This document shows, one piece after another, positions 28,709-37,328 of a DNA stretch of 64,000 nt. Where the stretch lies: contig PGYM01000003.1 in assembly GCA_002839675.1 (NCBI GenBank), positions 186,001 to 250,000 on the forward strand. Direction: 5' to 3'. Position 1 is the stretch's first letter. Each line of letters starts with the position of its first letter. The translations under genes and the position numbers were made by a program. The DNA comes from Methanomicrobiales archaeon HGW-Methanomicrobiales-1. GTDB lineage: Archaea > Halobacteriota > Methanomicrobia > Methanomicrobiales > Methanospirillaceae. A model generated the notes under the pieces. The model saw only the letters and a list, made by a program, of their open reading frames with translations. It did no database searches and was not told the origin of the DNA.

Positions 28709-29772
28709 CAGGAAATCCCCCGGTACAGTGCATCAAAGAAATGCGCCTCGGTATCGCGTGGTCCCCCGTGTGCCTCCGGGTGAAACTGGACGGTGGTCAG
28801 TTTGAGGTCCTTGTTCTCGAATCCTTCGACCGTCCCGTCGTTGACATTGGTGTAGGTAATTTTGCAGCCTTCAGGGAGCGAGTCTTCATCGACAGCAAAT
28901 CCATGGTTCTGAGTGGTGATGAAGATCCTCCCGTCCTTAAACCTGACCGGCTGGTTTGCGCCGCGGTGACCGAACTTGAGCTTGTAGGTATCACCACCTA
29001 TGGCGAGTGCCGAAACCTGGTTGCCCATGCAGATCCCAAAGATGGGGAGTTGCCCGAGCAGTTCCCGGATACAACGGATCGCATGCGTGGCCTGCTTGGG
29101 ATCCCCGGGCCCGTTGCTCACAAAGAGCGCATCCGGCTTGCAGGCAAGCACCTGTTCCGATGTTACGTCATGGGGGAACACGTGGATGTCACCCCCGCGC
29201 TTTGCAAGGCTGGTGATCATATTCTTTTTTATCCCGAGATCGATCACTGCGATGCGTTTACCTTTCCCCTCGATGCGGTACGGTTGTTTGCAGGATACTT
29301 CGGGAATGGGAACAATATCGGTAATCTGGGGAGTCCGTTTTGCAAGGCTTACTGCATAGTCCCCATCATCGCTTCCGACAACGAGTGCAGCACGCATGGT
29401 TCCATGGACGCGGGTTTTGATCGTAAGGGCACGGGTGTCAACACCACTCATGCCGAGAAGGTGGTTCTCTTCAAAATAGGATCTGATGGACGGGCTGGCG
29501 GCGGGTTTTTCACAGATCTCTTTTGCAATGCAGCCAAGGGCACAGACTTTTTCATTCTGAAAATTCTGTGTATCAACACCGTAATTACCGATCTGCGGGA
29601 AGGTGAACATGAGGATCTGGCCAAAATAGCTCGGATCCGTGAGAGATTCCATGTACCCGGTCATCTGCGTATTGAACACGAGTTCCCCGGAACACTCTCC
29701 TTCAACACCAAACCCTTCCCCGATAAAAAACTGCCCGTCTTCGAGACCCAGAACCGCCTTCATGATTTCCAT
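28708..29772 (-). CDS. carA: Carbamoyl-phosphate synthase small subunit
   Basis: CarA (354 residues) is the glutaminase subunit feeding ammonia to CarB. The class I amidotransferase triad is visible as Cys in IFGICMGNQ and His/Glu in VQFHPEAHGGP. The N-terminal half contains NTQMTGYMESLTDPSY, typical of CarA. A TATA-like gttaataacta about 27 nt before the ATG at 29772 suggests a leaderless start. An ATG three codons in (29763) is the alternative. Confidence 0.97.
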   Translation of the reverse strand: MEIMKAVLGLEDGQFFIGEGFGVEGECSGELVFNTQMTGYMESLTDPSYFGQILMFTFPQIGNYGVDTQNFQNEKVCALGCIAKEICEKPAASPSIRSYFEENHLLGMSGVDTRALTIKTRVHGTMRAALVVGSDDGDYAVSLAKRTPQITDIVPIPEVSCKQPYRIEGKGKRIAVIDLGIKKNMITSLAKRGGDIHVFPHDVTSEQVLACKPDALFVSNGPGDPKQATHAIRCIRELLGQLPIFGICMGNQVSALAIGGDTYKLKFGHRGANQPVRFKDGRIFITTQNHGFAVDEDSLPEGCKITYTNVNDGTVEGFENKDLKLTTVQFHPEAHGGPRDTEAHFFDALYRGIS

Positions 29773-29983
29773 ATATTATGCGCCTGAGTAGTTATTAACG
29801 ATAGTGCAGATGACAACAGTCAGTCACCGAAACTTCTTTTGATAAGTGAATTTGTCATCGTGATCCATGCCCGGGGATCTATCTCCAGCATAATTATTCC
29901 GGATACCTGTCAGCCAGAAAACCAGGTTCATCTGGATACTCGGTTTACAATTTTCTGTGTCATCAACGATACAGATAAAAAGC

Positions 29984-30005
29984 ACAAGTGTTGATATTCA
30001 CTTGT
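29984..30005 (+). promoter_or_regulatory. Inverted-repeat operator candidate before ferritin-like gene
   Basis: ACAAGTG at 29984-29990 and CACTTGT at 29999-30005 form a perfect 7-bp inverted repeat with an 8-bp spacer. It lies just after an AT-rich TATA-like gataaaaa (about 29974-29981) and 26 bp before the start codon, so a bound protein would block initiation. GAGGTGA just before the ATG is the ribosome binding site. An iron or redox regulator is plausible, but its identity is unknown. Confidence 0.5.
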
Positions 30006-30031
30006 CGCTAAAAAAACAGAGGTGAACAATC

Positions 30032-30529
30032 ATGGGAACTCAAGGAAGGAAAATTGTTGATACCGATGTTGACGAGCTGGTTAAGCTCCTGAACAAGGCT
30101 TTTTCTGATGAATGGCTAGCATACTACCAGTACTGGGTTGGTTCTAAGGTAGTACGTGGTCCCAACAAGGAGGCAGTTATTGCTGAACTCACCCTCCACG
30201 CAACCGAAGAACTCGGGCATGCGGTCCTGCTCACGACCCGGATTATCCAACTCGGTGGAACTCCGGTTACCAATCCCCAGCAATGGTTCAAACTCACCAA
30301 CTGCGGATATGATGCACCTGACGATCCGTTTATCATCAAGGTGCTGGAACAGAATATCAAGGGCGAGCAGTGCGCCATCAAGACTTACAACAGCCTGCTG
30401 AAAAAGACCCGGGACAAAGATCCGGTTACCTACAACATCGTTCTGGGCATCCTCCAGATGGAAGTCGAGCATGAAGAAGATCTTCAGGCACTGCTCGAAG
30501 ATGTCAACATCATTATGAAAAACAAATAA
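30032..30529 (+). CDS. Ferritin-like diiron protein (bacterioferritin/Dps-like)
   Basis: This is a four-helix protein of 165 residues. Diiron ligands fit the ferritin pattern: Glu27 (SDEW), Glu60-x-x-His63 (EELGH), Glu112 (KGEQC) and Glu144-x-x-His147 (EVEH). It likely oxidises and stores iron or removes peroxide, which suits a strict anaerobe under oxidative stress. It stands alone behind a promoter with an inverted repeat, next to thiol-redox genes. Whether it forms a 24-mer or a 12-mer cannot be told. Confidence 0.92.
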   Translation: MGTQGRKIVDTDVDELVKLLNKAFSDEWLAYYQYWVGSKVVRGPNKEAVIAELTLHATEELGHAVLLTTRIIQLGGTPVTNPQQWFKLTNCGYDAPDDPFIIKVLEQNIKGEQCAIKTYNSLLKKTRDKDPVTYNIVLGILQMEVEHEEDLQALLEDVNIIMKNK

Positions 30530-30740
30530 ATTTTACCTCTTTTTTAAGAAGTATTTTTTCGTAAAACTTCCGGAAACCTGATTCGGGGAGAATTTGAGGT
30601 AAAATTGCTTTTTTTATCTGATGGGGATCACCCGGAAAACAAGGTCTCCGTTATACACGTGATGAAGCCTGATCTCATCCCAACCTCATTTTTAAATACT
30701 ATTTACCGCTATTTCCCTTTAGTGAATGGAGACTTTTTGT

Positions 30741-31019
30741 ATGAGTATTGAACACGTGAGCGGGAAAAAGAAAGGAACGGTGATGCTCTACGCACTGAGC
30801 ACCTGTGGGTGGTGCAATAAGACCAAGGAGCTCCTGCGTGAGCTTGGCATTGAATTCGATTACACGTATGTCGATCTCCTTGAAGGAAAAGAGCAGGATG
30901 AGGCCATGAATATTGTCGAGCGTTTTAATCCTTCAGGCTCGTTTCCTACCCTTGTTATCAATGAGAAAAAATGTATTGTAGGATTCAAAGAGCAGGAAAT
31001 ACGGCAGGAGTTCCGATAA
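30741..31019 (+). CDS. Glutaredoxin-like protein
   Basis: This thioredoxin-fold protein has 92 residues from the ATG at 30741, which has GGAG about 9 nt upstream; the ATG at 30726 has no such site. The redox motif CGWC is at 22-25 and the cis-Pro loop is SFPTLVI. The stop is immediately followed by the start of the ferredoxin:disulfide reductase, so the two are co-translated. The reductase probably reduces this protein. Confidence 0.92.
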   Translation: MSIEHVSGKKKGTVMLYALSTCGWCNKTKELLRELGIEFDYTYVDLLEGKEQDEAMNIVERFNPSGSFPTLVINEKKCIVGFKEQEIRQEFR

Positions 31020-31541
31020 ATGCCACTTATTGAGATCAAACCAGAAGATGTGGAAGCGACCTACCAAATCCTGCAGAAAGAGGCAAAAGAGGGAGGTTAC
31101 CTGCTGAATCCGGATGCAGAGTTCACCAAAAATCTCATTACCGGTCTTATGAAAAATGAGCGGCGGTACGGGTATCGTGCCTGCCCGTGCCGGCTCGCTT
31201 CCGGAAAAAAGGCAGAGGATCTCGACATCATCTGTCCCTGCGATTACCGGGATCCGGATCTCAATGCATTCGATACCTGTTACTGCGCTCTCTATGTAAG
31301 TGACGATATTGCAAACGGCAGGAAAAAAATACAACCCGTTCCCGAACGCCGCCCGCCACGCTCTGTCCGGGCAAAAACCGCTGCTACCCATACGGTCCCC
31401 CTCGCAAAAGTCCCTGCCCCCGTTCTTTCATTTCCGGTATGGCGCTGTAAAGTGTGCGGCTACCTTTGTGCGCGGGATCAACCCCCGGAGATCTGCCCGA
31501 TCTGCAAAGTAACGAAAGACCGGTTCGAACGGTTCATGTAA
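31020..31541 (+). CDS. Ferredoxin:disulfide reductase, FTR catalytic domain fused to rubredoxin
   Basis: This is a protein of 173 residues. The N-terminal domain has the FTR catalytic pattern CPC (55-57), CPC (72-74) and CYC (87-89), which binds a [4Fe-4S] cluster beside a redox disulfide. After a basic/Pro linker (about 105-138) comes a rubredoxin-like domain with CKVCGYLC (143-150) and CPIC (159-162). This fusion matches the ferredoxin:disulfide reductase known from Methanosarcina. It abuts the glutaredoxin gene with no spacer, so electrons likely run ferredoxin to reductase to glutaredoxin. Confidence 0.92.
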   Translation: MPLIEIKPEDVEATYQILQKEAKEGGYLLNPDAEFTKNLITGLMKNERRYGYRACPCRLASGKKAEDLDIICPCDYRDPDLNAFDTCYCALYVSDDIANGRKKIQPVPERRPPRSVRAKTAATHTVPLAKVPAPVLSFPVWRCKVCGYLCARDQPPEICPICKVTKDRFERFM

Positions 31542-31590
31542 CCCCCATTTTTACAAAAATCCAGATCATTTTTTGCAGTTTCCCAATCCT

Positions 31591-31600
31591 CATATAATGC
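31591..31600 (+). promoter_or_regulatory. TATA-like element for the Cys-rich thioredoxin-like gene
   Basis: CATATAATGC is centred about 26 nt before the ATG at 31621, which has no ribosome binding site. This fits a leaderless transcript and decides the start in favour of 31621 over 31573 or 31597. Confidence 0.45.
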
Positions 31601-31620
31601 CGCTTCCCAATAGTACCCCT

Positions 31621-31959
31621 ATGGCAGGCCCCATAACAATCGAGATTATTGGTCTGAAAGATTCTGAATGCTGCCCGTTTCCCTGCGATGAGAACCGGAC
31701 CTGTGGACTTTCTGACTGTTATCCAACAGGCAAGCTTACCGCAGCATTCGATGCACTGGCAGCAGAACTCAAAAAAGAGTATGGCGACCGGGTGGAGCTG
31801 AAACTCACGCTGGTTGATGGCGGTGTACCGGATTATGTGAAGAAAATTGTCGAGACCGATTTCCCGCCATTACCCATCGTTATGGTGAATGGGAAACTCA
31901 CCCGTATCGGGCGTATAGTTCTTGACCGGATAAAAAAAGAGATTGATGCTGTTTGCTGA
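31621..31959 (+). CDS. Cys-rich thioredoxin-fold protein, unknown function
   Basis: This is a protein of 112 residues. Five Cys lie within residues 17-33 (CC, then C22, C28, C33) and one more is at the penultimate position of the C-terminus. The rest resembles a thioredoxin fold: a long helix (ALAAELKKEYGDRVELKL) and a cis-Pro-like PPLPIVMVNGKLTRIG. The Cys cluster is too dense for a simple CxxC site and may bind metal or hold two disulfides. It follows the glutaredoxin/reductase pair by 80 bp on the same strand. Confidence 0.75.
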   Translation: MAGPITIEIIGLKDSECCPFPCDENRTCGLSDCYPTGKLTAAFDALAAELKKEYGDRVELKLTLVDGGVPDYVKKIVETDFPPLPIVMVNGKLTRIGRIVLDRIKKEIDAVC

Positions 31960-31962
31960 CGT

Positions 31963-32544
31963 TCAGGTAACCCGGGTCAGTGCTCCGTTTCCGAGATCAT
32001 AGTAGAGCCCGTGTACCTGTATCCTCTTCTCATCAACCGCTTTTTTCAGCAGTGGGTAAGTATAGAGGTGTTCGATCTGGAGCCTCACGTTCTCTTGTTC
32101 AATCTGGCGGTACCTCTCCTCCTTTTCAAGCACGGTTGTCGGTGGCGTGATCTTTTTGTCCACCCGCTCTTTTGCCTCGCGGGCATTGTTCAGCCAGAGT
32201 GGTATGTACGAATCAGTACTCTCTTTGTCGAGTGCCCGGATTGCACCGCAGTTCGAGTGCCCGCAGATGACTACATCCTCAACCTTGAGGTGAACAACGG
32301 CATACTCAAGCACGGTAGCAAAATTCCAGTCATGGATCGGCACGATATTGCCGATATTTCTCTGGATGAACAGTTCTCCCGCCCGTGCCTGGGTGATATG
32401 CCCGGTCTGGAGCCGGGAGTCCGAGCACCCTATCCATAATGTTGTCGGATGCTGACTCGATGCCAGCTCGCGGTAGTAATCGATATTCGGGGTAAAATCA
32501 GATTCCCTGAACTTAAAATTTCCCAGCAATAATTTGTCTATCAT
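31963..32544 (-). CDS. Beta-class carbonic anhydrase
   Basis: This protein of 193 residues interconverts CO2 and bicarbonate. Zinc ligands are Cys40, His96 and Cys99, with the Asp42-Arg44 dyad in CSDSR and the HSNCGA motif. No signal peptide is seen, so it is cytoplasmic. Its stop is 3 bp from the convergent stop of the Cys-rich protein. It may supply bicarbonate to carbamoyl-phosphate synthase and carboxylases. No N-terminal membrane or fusion domain is present. Confidence 0.95.
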   Translation of the reverse strand: MIDKLLLGNFKFRESDFTPNIDYYRELASSQHPTTLWIGCSDSRLQTGHITQARAGELFIQRNIGNIVPIHDWNFATVLEYAVVHLKVEDVVICGHSNCGAIRALDKESTDSYIPLWLNNAREAKERVDKKITPPTTVLEKEERYRQIEQENVRLQIEHLYTYPLLKKAVDEKRIQVHGLYYDLGNGALTRVT

Positions 32545-32973
32545 TATCCTGCATTCACCTCATATGGGGCAACTCCCGCTTACACACCTCAGGGAGCGCC
32601 GTAATGCTCACTCTATGGGAAATCAGTTAAATTTTGTGTTTTATGTCCGTTACCCATAATTCTGGGTTGAGAAAATTATGTTCCCGTTTCATCATTTGCT
32701 GACGGGGTGTCCTGAAATGCAGTACGCGCATTATCGGAATTATCGCATTAAATCGCCCCAATCTCATATCGGGGCCCGAATAATGAGAAAATTTTCTCTT
32801 TCAATGCTTCCCCGGAATCGCAGGAACCGGAAAAATTAAAATGCAATTGTTTTATATTAAAAATACGCGATGCCTTTATCGTAGTGAAATGGTAACATAA
32901 AGAAATCGACATCCAAACGATGATCTGAATGGACAATTACCCTTATCATATCAATACCCGAATAACTGGTTTT
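32545..32973. other. 429-bp gene-free stretch
   Basis: No convincing gene is seen on either strand. The region is AT-rich and must hold the carbonic anhydrase promoter (leftward) and that of the acetyltransferase (rightward, TATA-like cttatcatatc about 32942-32952). Minor inverted repeats are ACCCA/TGGGT (32652-32667) and GCCCC/GGGGC (32755-32775); neither is strong enough to name. Confidence 0.6.
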
Positions 32974-33145
32974 ATGGAGGTGCTGTATACCGATCGTTTC
33001 TCCGTATGCTGAACCGGAACCGTTCAGCGAGGATCAGACGCTTCTTACCCTGTATACGCTTGCCGGTGAAGAGAGCGGAGGGTTCGTAACATTCCGCCCT
33101 CATTTTTTTGTTGAGATTGGAAAAGCCCTGTTCTCTCCAGGTGCT

Positions 33146-33631
33146 GTGGCTTCGCCGGTGCAGTTTATCGGTGCGGTGAATGTCCGGGAGCTCTCCCCCG
33201 CAGAGCTCGTCCGTGCTGAACGTGAACTCTGGACCCACTATCACAATCAGACTGCCGACCGGAACAATGACCGGCTCTTTGCTGCCTTTGCGGGTACCAA
33301 ACTTATTGGAGTGGCACGGTGTTCACGCCATCCGGATGGACTTGAAGTTGATGCGGTCTATGTCCTGGATGAATACCGGCGCCGCGGGTTTGCCCGTTCG
33401 GTTATGATCCTTCTTATAGAAGAGTGCGGCAGGCAGGAAACGCTCTTCATGCACTCGAAGACCGAACTGGTGGATTTCTATGGGAGCCTGGGTTTTTATC
33501 CCATCGCAGAAATTGATCTGCCAAAAACAATCCGGGACAGGTTTGATTTCTGCATGGGAAATCTCAAGGGAATTGATGTATGCCCGATGAAACGTGATCC
33601 TGCGTCTCTTCCGGCAAAATTGAATACCTGA
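33146..33631 (+). CDS. GNAT acetyltransferase, N-terminus possibly frameshifted
   Basis: The GNAT core is intact: FAAFAGTKLIGVARCSRHPDG, acetyl-CoA loop EYRRRGFARS, and LVDFYGSLGFYPI. The GTG at 33146 gives 161 residues, but coding-like sequence in the same frame continues upstream to 32966 without an ATG/GTG start (for example FVTFRPHFFVEIGKALF). In the next frame an ATG at 32974, 27 nt after a TATA-like box, opens MEVLYTDRFSV and then hits a stop at 33010. A one-base shift near 33000-33008 would join both into about 219 residues. A paralogue lies at 49.2-49.7 kb. The acceptor substrate is unknown. Confidence 0.8.
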   Translation: MASPVQFIGAVNVRELSPAELVRAERELWTHYHNQTADRNNDRLFAAFAGTKLIGVARCSRHPDGLEVDAVYVLDEYRRRGFARSVMILLIEECGRQETLFMHSKTELVDFYGSLGFYPIAEIDLPKTIRDRFDFCMGNLKGIDVCPMKRDPASLPAKLNT

Positions 33632-33751
33632 TGGTGCAGAGGATGAACGATCAATCCTTAATTAATCCGGAATCCGGGGAAAAAATGGGCATTCTTCCCG
33701 GTTTAACTCAGTTATCAGACCTGTGCAGAATCGGATCAGGGAGAGCGAAAC

Positions 33752-35698
33752 ATGATTGCTGAACTGTTCTCCCTAACCATCATCGTGCTTCTTGCCGGCA
33801 CTATCTTTCCCCTTCTCTTAGCCTCGTCAGACCGGAGATCCGTACGCACGATTTCCCTGTCCTGCGTAATCATCGCATCCCTTCTGCTGGCGTGCTTTTC
33901 CCTTCTGACCCTGCTCTCCGGCAGAACAGAACATTTAACGCTCTACCAACCCCTCCCCGGGTTCTCCTTCTCGTTTGTTATCGATCGGCTCGCTTCATTT
34001 TTCCTGCTTATCATTGCGGTCGTATCGGCGTGTGTTTCCCTCTACTTTACTGAATATATCGAGCATATGGACGGGCAGTCCCGCAGGAACCTGCTCTGCG
34101 GTTGTACCAGTCTCTTTATTCTCGCAATGGTGCTTGTCGTTGCCTCGGCAAACACGCTCTCGTTCTTCTTTTCCTGGGAACTGATGGCGGTGAGTTCATT
34201 CTTCCTCGTCATGTACGAGTATTCGCAACCTGAATCAAGGAAAGCAGGGATCTTTTATTTTTTGCTGACCCAGTTGTCATCCCTGTTTATCCTGCTGGGA
34301 ATAATTACGCTCTTCATCCAGACGGGTTCGTTTGCGATCACCCCTTTGTCAACAGCATCGACTCCTCTCATTACCGTTGCATTCCTTGCACTTTTCATTG
34401 GTTTTTCCATAAAGGCAGGAATCATCCCGTTCCACAAGTGGTTGCCGTATGCCCACCCGGCAAGCCCGTCACCGATTTCCGCTCTCATGTCCGCCGTGAT
34501 GCTCAAGATCGCCGTCTATGGGCTGATTCGTTTCCTGCTGGATGTGTTCACGCCGGATCTCTGGTGGGGTGTGCTGATCCTTGCCGCGGGCACGGCATCG
34601 GCGGTTCTTGGCATTATCTATGCGTTAAAAGAGCATGATGTCAAGGGAATGCTCGCCTATTCGAGCATAGAAAATATCGGGATTATCTTCACCGGCATTG
34701 GGTTGTCCGTGATCTTTACTGCCCTTAATCTTCACGATCTCGCAACCCTCAGCCTGCTGGGTGCGCTTTTCCATTCGCTCAACCATTCCCTGTTTAAGAG
34801 CCTGCTTTTCCTCACCGCGGGTTCCGTCGTATCTGCAACCGGTACGCGGGATATCGAGCACATGGGAGGACTAGCCCAACGGATGCCGGTCACCTCTGCG
34901 CTCTTTTTTATCGGCGCAGTTTCGATAACTGCATTACCCCCCTTAAACGGGTTTGCCAGCGAGCTCCTGATCTTCATCTCGTTCTTCTCATCATCTTTTA
35001 CGGTGCTCGAACCGCTGCTTAAAGTTCTCCTGTTTATCTGCCTTGCCCTGTTCGCACTGACCAGTGCTCTTTCCGCAGCATGTTTTGTCAAGGCATTCGG
35101 GTCGATCTTCCTTGCCCTACCCCGTTCCCCGGAGAGTGCCGCTGCCCGTGAAGTTCCCCGTGCCATGCTGATCGGACCCGGCATTCTTGCAGCTGCCTGC
35201 ATACTCCTCGGCGTATGTGCTCTCCAGATCTTTGCATTCGTCGGCTTTGCAGTTCCCCTGCCGGATATGCTGCTGGTCAGCCTGCTTCTCGGGGGCATGG
35301 CGGTGTTTACCTATGCAGTACTGTATTTCACCGCCTCCCGCGAGGTACGGGTGAGTGAGACTTGGGGATGCGGGACACTCTCGCAGCAGGCATCGGCAGA
35401 ATACAGCGGTCATGGGTTCTCAGAACCCCTCGACATCATCTTCTCGTCCATTTACCGCACGCGGACAACCAATGAACGGACGTTCTATGACCAGAAGAAC
35501 TGCATATTCAAGGAAGGTAAAGGGGAGATCCGTCTCCTGAAGGTATTTGAAGAATATCTTTACCGTCCTCTCGCACAGCAATCCATGCGGGTTGCGGGCA
35601 GGGTATCGCGTTTCCAGAACGGGTGTCTTGACACGTATCTCCTCTATGTCTTTATCACCGTCATTGCTGTGATCCTGTTCCTTGGGTGGTTTGCATGA
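33752..35698 (+). CDS. hyfB: Proton-pumping antiporter-like subunit, HyfB/NuoL type
   Basis: This 648-residue, highly hydrophobic protein has about 14-16 membrane helices and the Proton_antipo_M domain. Residues needed for ion translocation in the family are kept: Glu in FSWELMAVSS and Lys in IKAGIIPFHKWLPYAHP. It is the first gene of a six-gene operon with ATGA overlaps between the membrane subunits. GGGAGAG lies about 7 nt before the ATG. It resembles hydrogenase-4 subunit B and complex I NuoL/M. Ion specificity (proton or sodium) is not evident. Confidence 0.93.
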   Translation: MIAELFSLTIIVLLAGTIFPLLLASSDRRSVRTISLSCVIIASLLLACFSLLTLLSGRTEHLTLYQPLPGFSFSFVIDRLASFFLLIIAVVSACVSLYFTEYIEHMDGQSRRNLLCGCTSLFILAMVLVVASANTLSFFFSWELMAVSSFFLVMYEYSQPESRKAGIFYFLLTQLSSLFILLGIITLFIQTGSFAITPLSTASTPLITVAFLALFIGFSIKAGIIPFHKWLPYAHPASPSPISALMSAVMLKIAVYGLIRFLLDVFTPDLWWGVLILAAGTASAVLGIIYALKEHDVKGMLAYSSIENIGIIFTGIGLSVIFTALNLHDLATLSLLGALFHSLNHSLFKSLLFLTAGSVVSATGTRDIEHMGGLAQRMPVTSALFFIGAVSITALPPLNGFASELLIFISFFSSSFTVLEPLLKVLLFICLALFALTSALSAACFVKAFGSIFLALPRSPESAAAREVPRAMLIGPGILAAACILLGVCALQIFAFVGFAVPLPDMLLVSLLLGGMAVFTYAVLYFTASREVRVSETWGCGTLSQQASAEYSGHGFSEPLDIIFSSIYRTRTTNERTFYDQKNCIFKEGKGEIRLLKVFEEYLYRPLAQQSMRVAGRVSRFQNGCLDTYLLYVFITVIAVILFLGWFA

Positions 35699-36636
35699 AC
35701 GCCGATTTCTTCATCTATCTCGTGATCAATACGCTCATCGTTATCGCAGTCTCGCCCCTCTTTGTCAGCCTGATCAAAAAGGTGAAGGCCTGGACGCAGG
35801 GGCGGCAGGGCCCATCCATTTTTCAGACCTACTTTACGCTGATGAAACTGCTGAAAAAGGAAGTCATCTACTCTCCCAATTCATCGCGGATCATGCGGGT
35901 CACCCCGCTTGTCACGATGGCGGCGATCCTTGTTGCCGCACTTTTTGTCCCGCTGGTCTTCGTGCCTGAACCGGTGGGAGGTATCGGTAACATCATTCTC
36001 TTCCTGTACCTGCTTGTCCTTGCCCGCTTCTTTATGGCGCTCGCCGGCCTGGATGCCGGCAGTGCTTTCGGGGGTATGGGCAGTTCGCGGGAGATGAGTA
36101 TATCTTCCATTATCGAACCCACTACCATCATCGTCTTTGCTGCGCTTGCGTTCGTCTTTAAGACTCTCAATATCTTTGATATGTTTACCCTCAATGTATC
36201 TGCCGGATCGCCCTCCCCATCAACACAAATCCTGATCGGTATCTCGTTATTTATTATCATTATCGTAGAGACCTCGCGGATACCGGTCGACAACCCTGAG
36301 ACGCATCTTGAACTCACCATGATCCACGAGGGTATGATTCTCGAGCAGTCGGGCAGGAACTTAGCCCTGATGGAACTCTCCGCAGCCGTCAAGATGACCG
36401 TTCTCATGGCGCTCCTCATCAACCTGCTCGTGCCGTTTGGTCTCATGACCACCCTGACCCTTACCGGGCTCCTTATTGCGCTGGTCGTTTTCGTGGTAAA
36501 AGGATCGATCCTTGCCGGGATCATCGGGCTCTTTGAATCGTCAATGGCAAAGAAACGGTTCTTCCAGCTCCCCAGCCTGTTTGCCATGGCGTTCTTCTTC
36601 TCGACCCTGATCATCATCATCGAGGTGTTCTCATGA
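35695..36636 (+). CDS. hyfC: Membrane anchor subunit, HyfC/NuoH type
   Basis: This protein of 313 residues has about eight membrane helices. The conserved cytoplasmic loop ETSRIPVDNPETHLELTMIHE, which contacts the catalytic subunits in complex I and group 4 hydrogenases, is fully kept, as is the N-terminal KAWTQGRQGPSIFQTYFTLMKLLKKE. The ATG overlaps the upstream stop (ATGA). It should couple the peripheral subunits to the pump. Confidence 0.93.
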   Translation: MNADFFIYLVINTLIVIAVSPLFVSLIKKVKAWTQGRQGPSIFQTYFTLMKLLKKEVIYSPNSSRIMRVTPLVTMAAILVAALFVPLVFVPEPVGGIGNIILFLYLLVLARFFMALAGLDAGSAFGGMGSSREMSISSIIEPTTIIVFAALAFVFKTLNIFDMFTLNVSAGSPSPSTQILIGISLFIIIIVETSRIPVDNPETHLELTMIHEGMILEQSGRNLALMELSAAVKMTVLMALLINLLVPFGLMTTLTLTGLLIALVVFVVKGSILAGIIGLFESSMAKKRFFQLPSLFAMAFFFSTLIIIIEVFS

Positions 36637-37328
36637 TCGACACCGCAATCGTCGTCGGGATCATCAGGATCCTGTTTGTATGCATCATCATTACGGCAGC
36701 CTACATCATCTCGACACGTAACCTGCTCTCCGTAGTGTCCGTCTATGCCCTCCAGAGTCTCACTCTTGTCGGTATCGCGCTTGCGCTCTGGTCACTGGAG
36801 GGATCCCTGGTTCTCCTGGCGATTGCCGGGGTCACGTTTGTCAGCAAGGTTCTCATCATCCCGTACTTCATTGCCACCATCCAGGAAAAGATCCGGATCA
36901 AGCGGGATATCGAGTTCCATTACCTGAATCCCACAACCTCGCTGCTCATCTCGATGGCACTGATGCTGGTGATCTACATGGCGCTCGAAACAATCCTTAA
37001 AGATACACCCGCCTGGGACAACAGCCTCTTTTTCTTTGGCGCAGTGCTGGGGATCTCGCTGATGCTGATGGGCATGATGGTCACGTTCAGCCGCAAGAGG
37101 GCTATTACCAAGGTCTTAGGATTCCTCTCTATGGAAAACGGTGTGCTCCTCTTTGGTATGTTTGTCACCGAGCTCCCGTTCATCATCGAGTTTTTGATCG
37201 TCATTGACCTGATCATCGTCGTAATCCTGACGGCGATATTATCGGTAGGTATCGATTCGACCCTTGAAGATTACCATAAGCGTCTCCACCGTTTCCACCT
37301 CCTGGAAGAGGAGGAGGATGTCGCATGA
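36633..37328 (+). CDS. hyfE: Membrane subunit HyfE (NuoK-like)
   Basis: This protein of 231 residues has about seven hydrophobic helices. The C-terminal half contains a NuoK-like segment (FLSMENGVLLFGMFVTELPFIIEFLIVIDLI), whose intramembrane Glu residues are expected to take part in ion transfer. The start overlaps hyfC (ATGA), and the stop overlaps the next ATG. HyfE is specific to hydrogenase-4-like complexes and not found in complex I, which helps to classify the operon. Confidence 0.92.
   Translation: MIDTAIVVGIIRILFVCIIITAAYIISTRNLLSVVSVYALQSLTLVGIALALWSLEGSLVLLAIAGVTFVSKVLIIPYFIATIQEKIRIKRDIEFHYLNPTTSLLISMALMLVIYMALETILKDTPAWDNSLFFFGAVLGISLMLMGMMVTFSRKRAITKVLGFLSMENGVLLFGMFVTELPFIIEFLIVIDLIIVVILTAILSVGIDSTLEDYHKRLHRFHLLEEEEDVA

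Noticed and set aside
32748-32936. A 62-codon minus-strand frame in the 429-bp gap
   Set aside because: No ribosome binding site, no recognisable motif, and AT-rich composition like promoter DNA.
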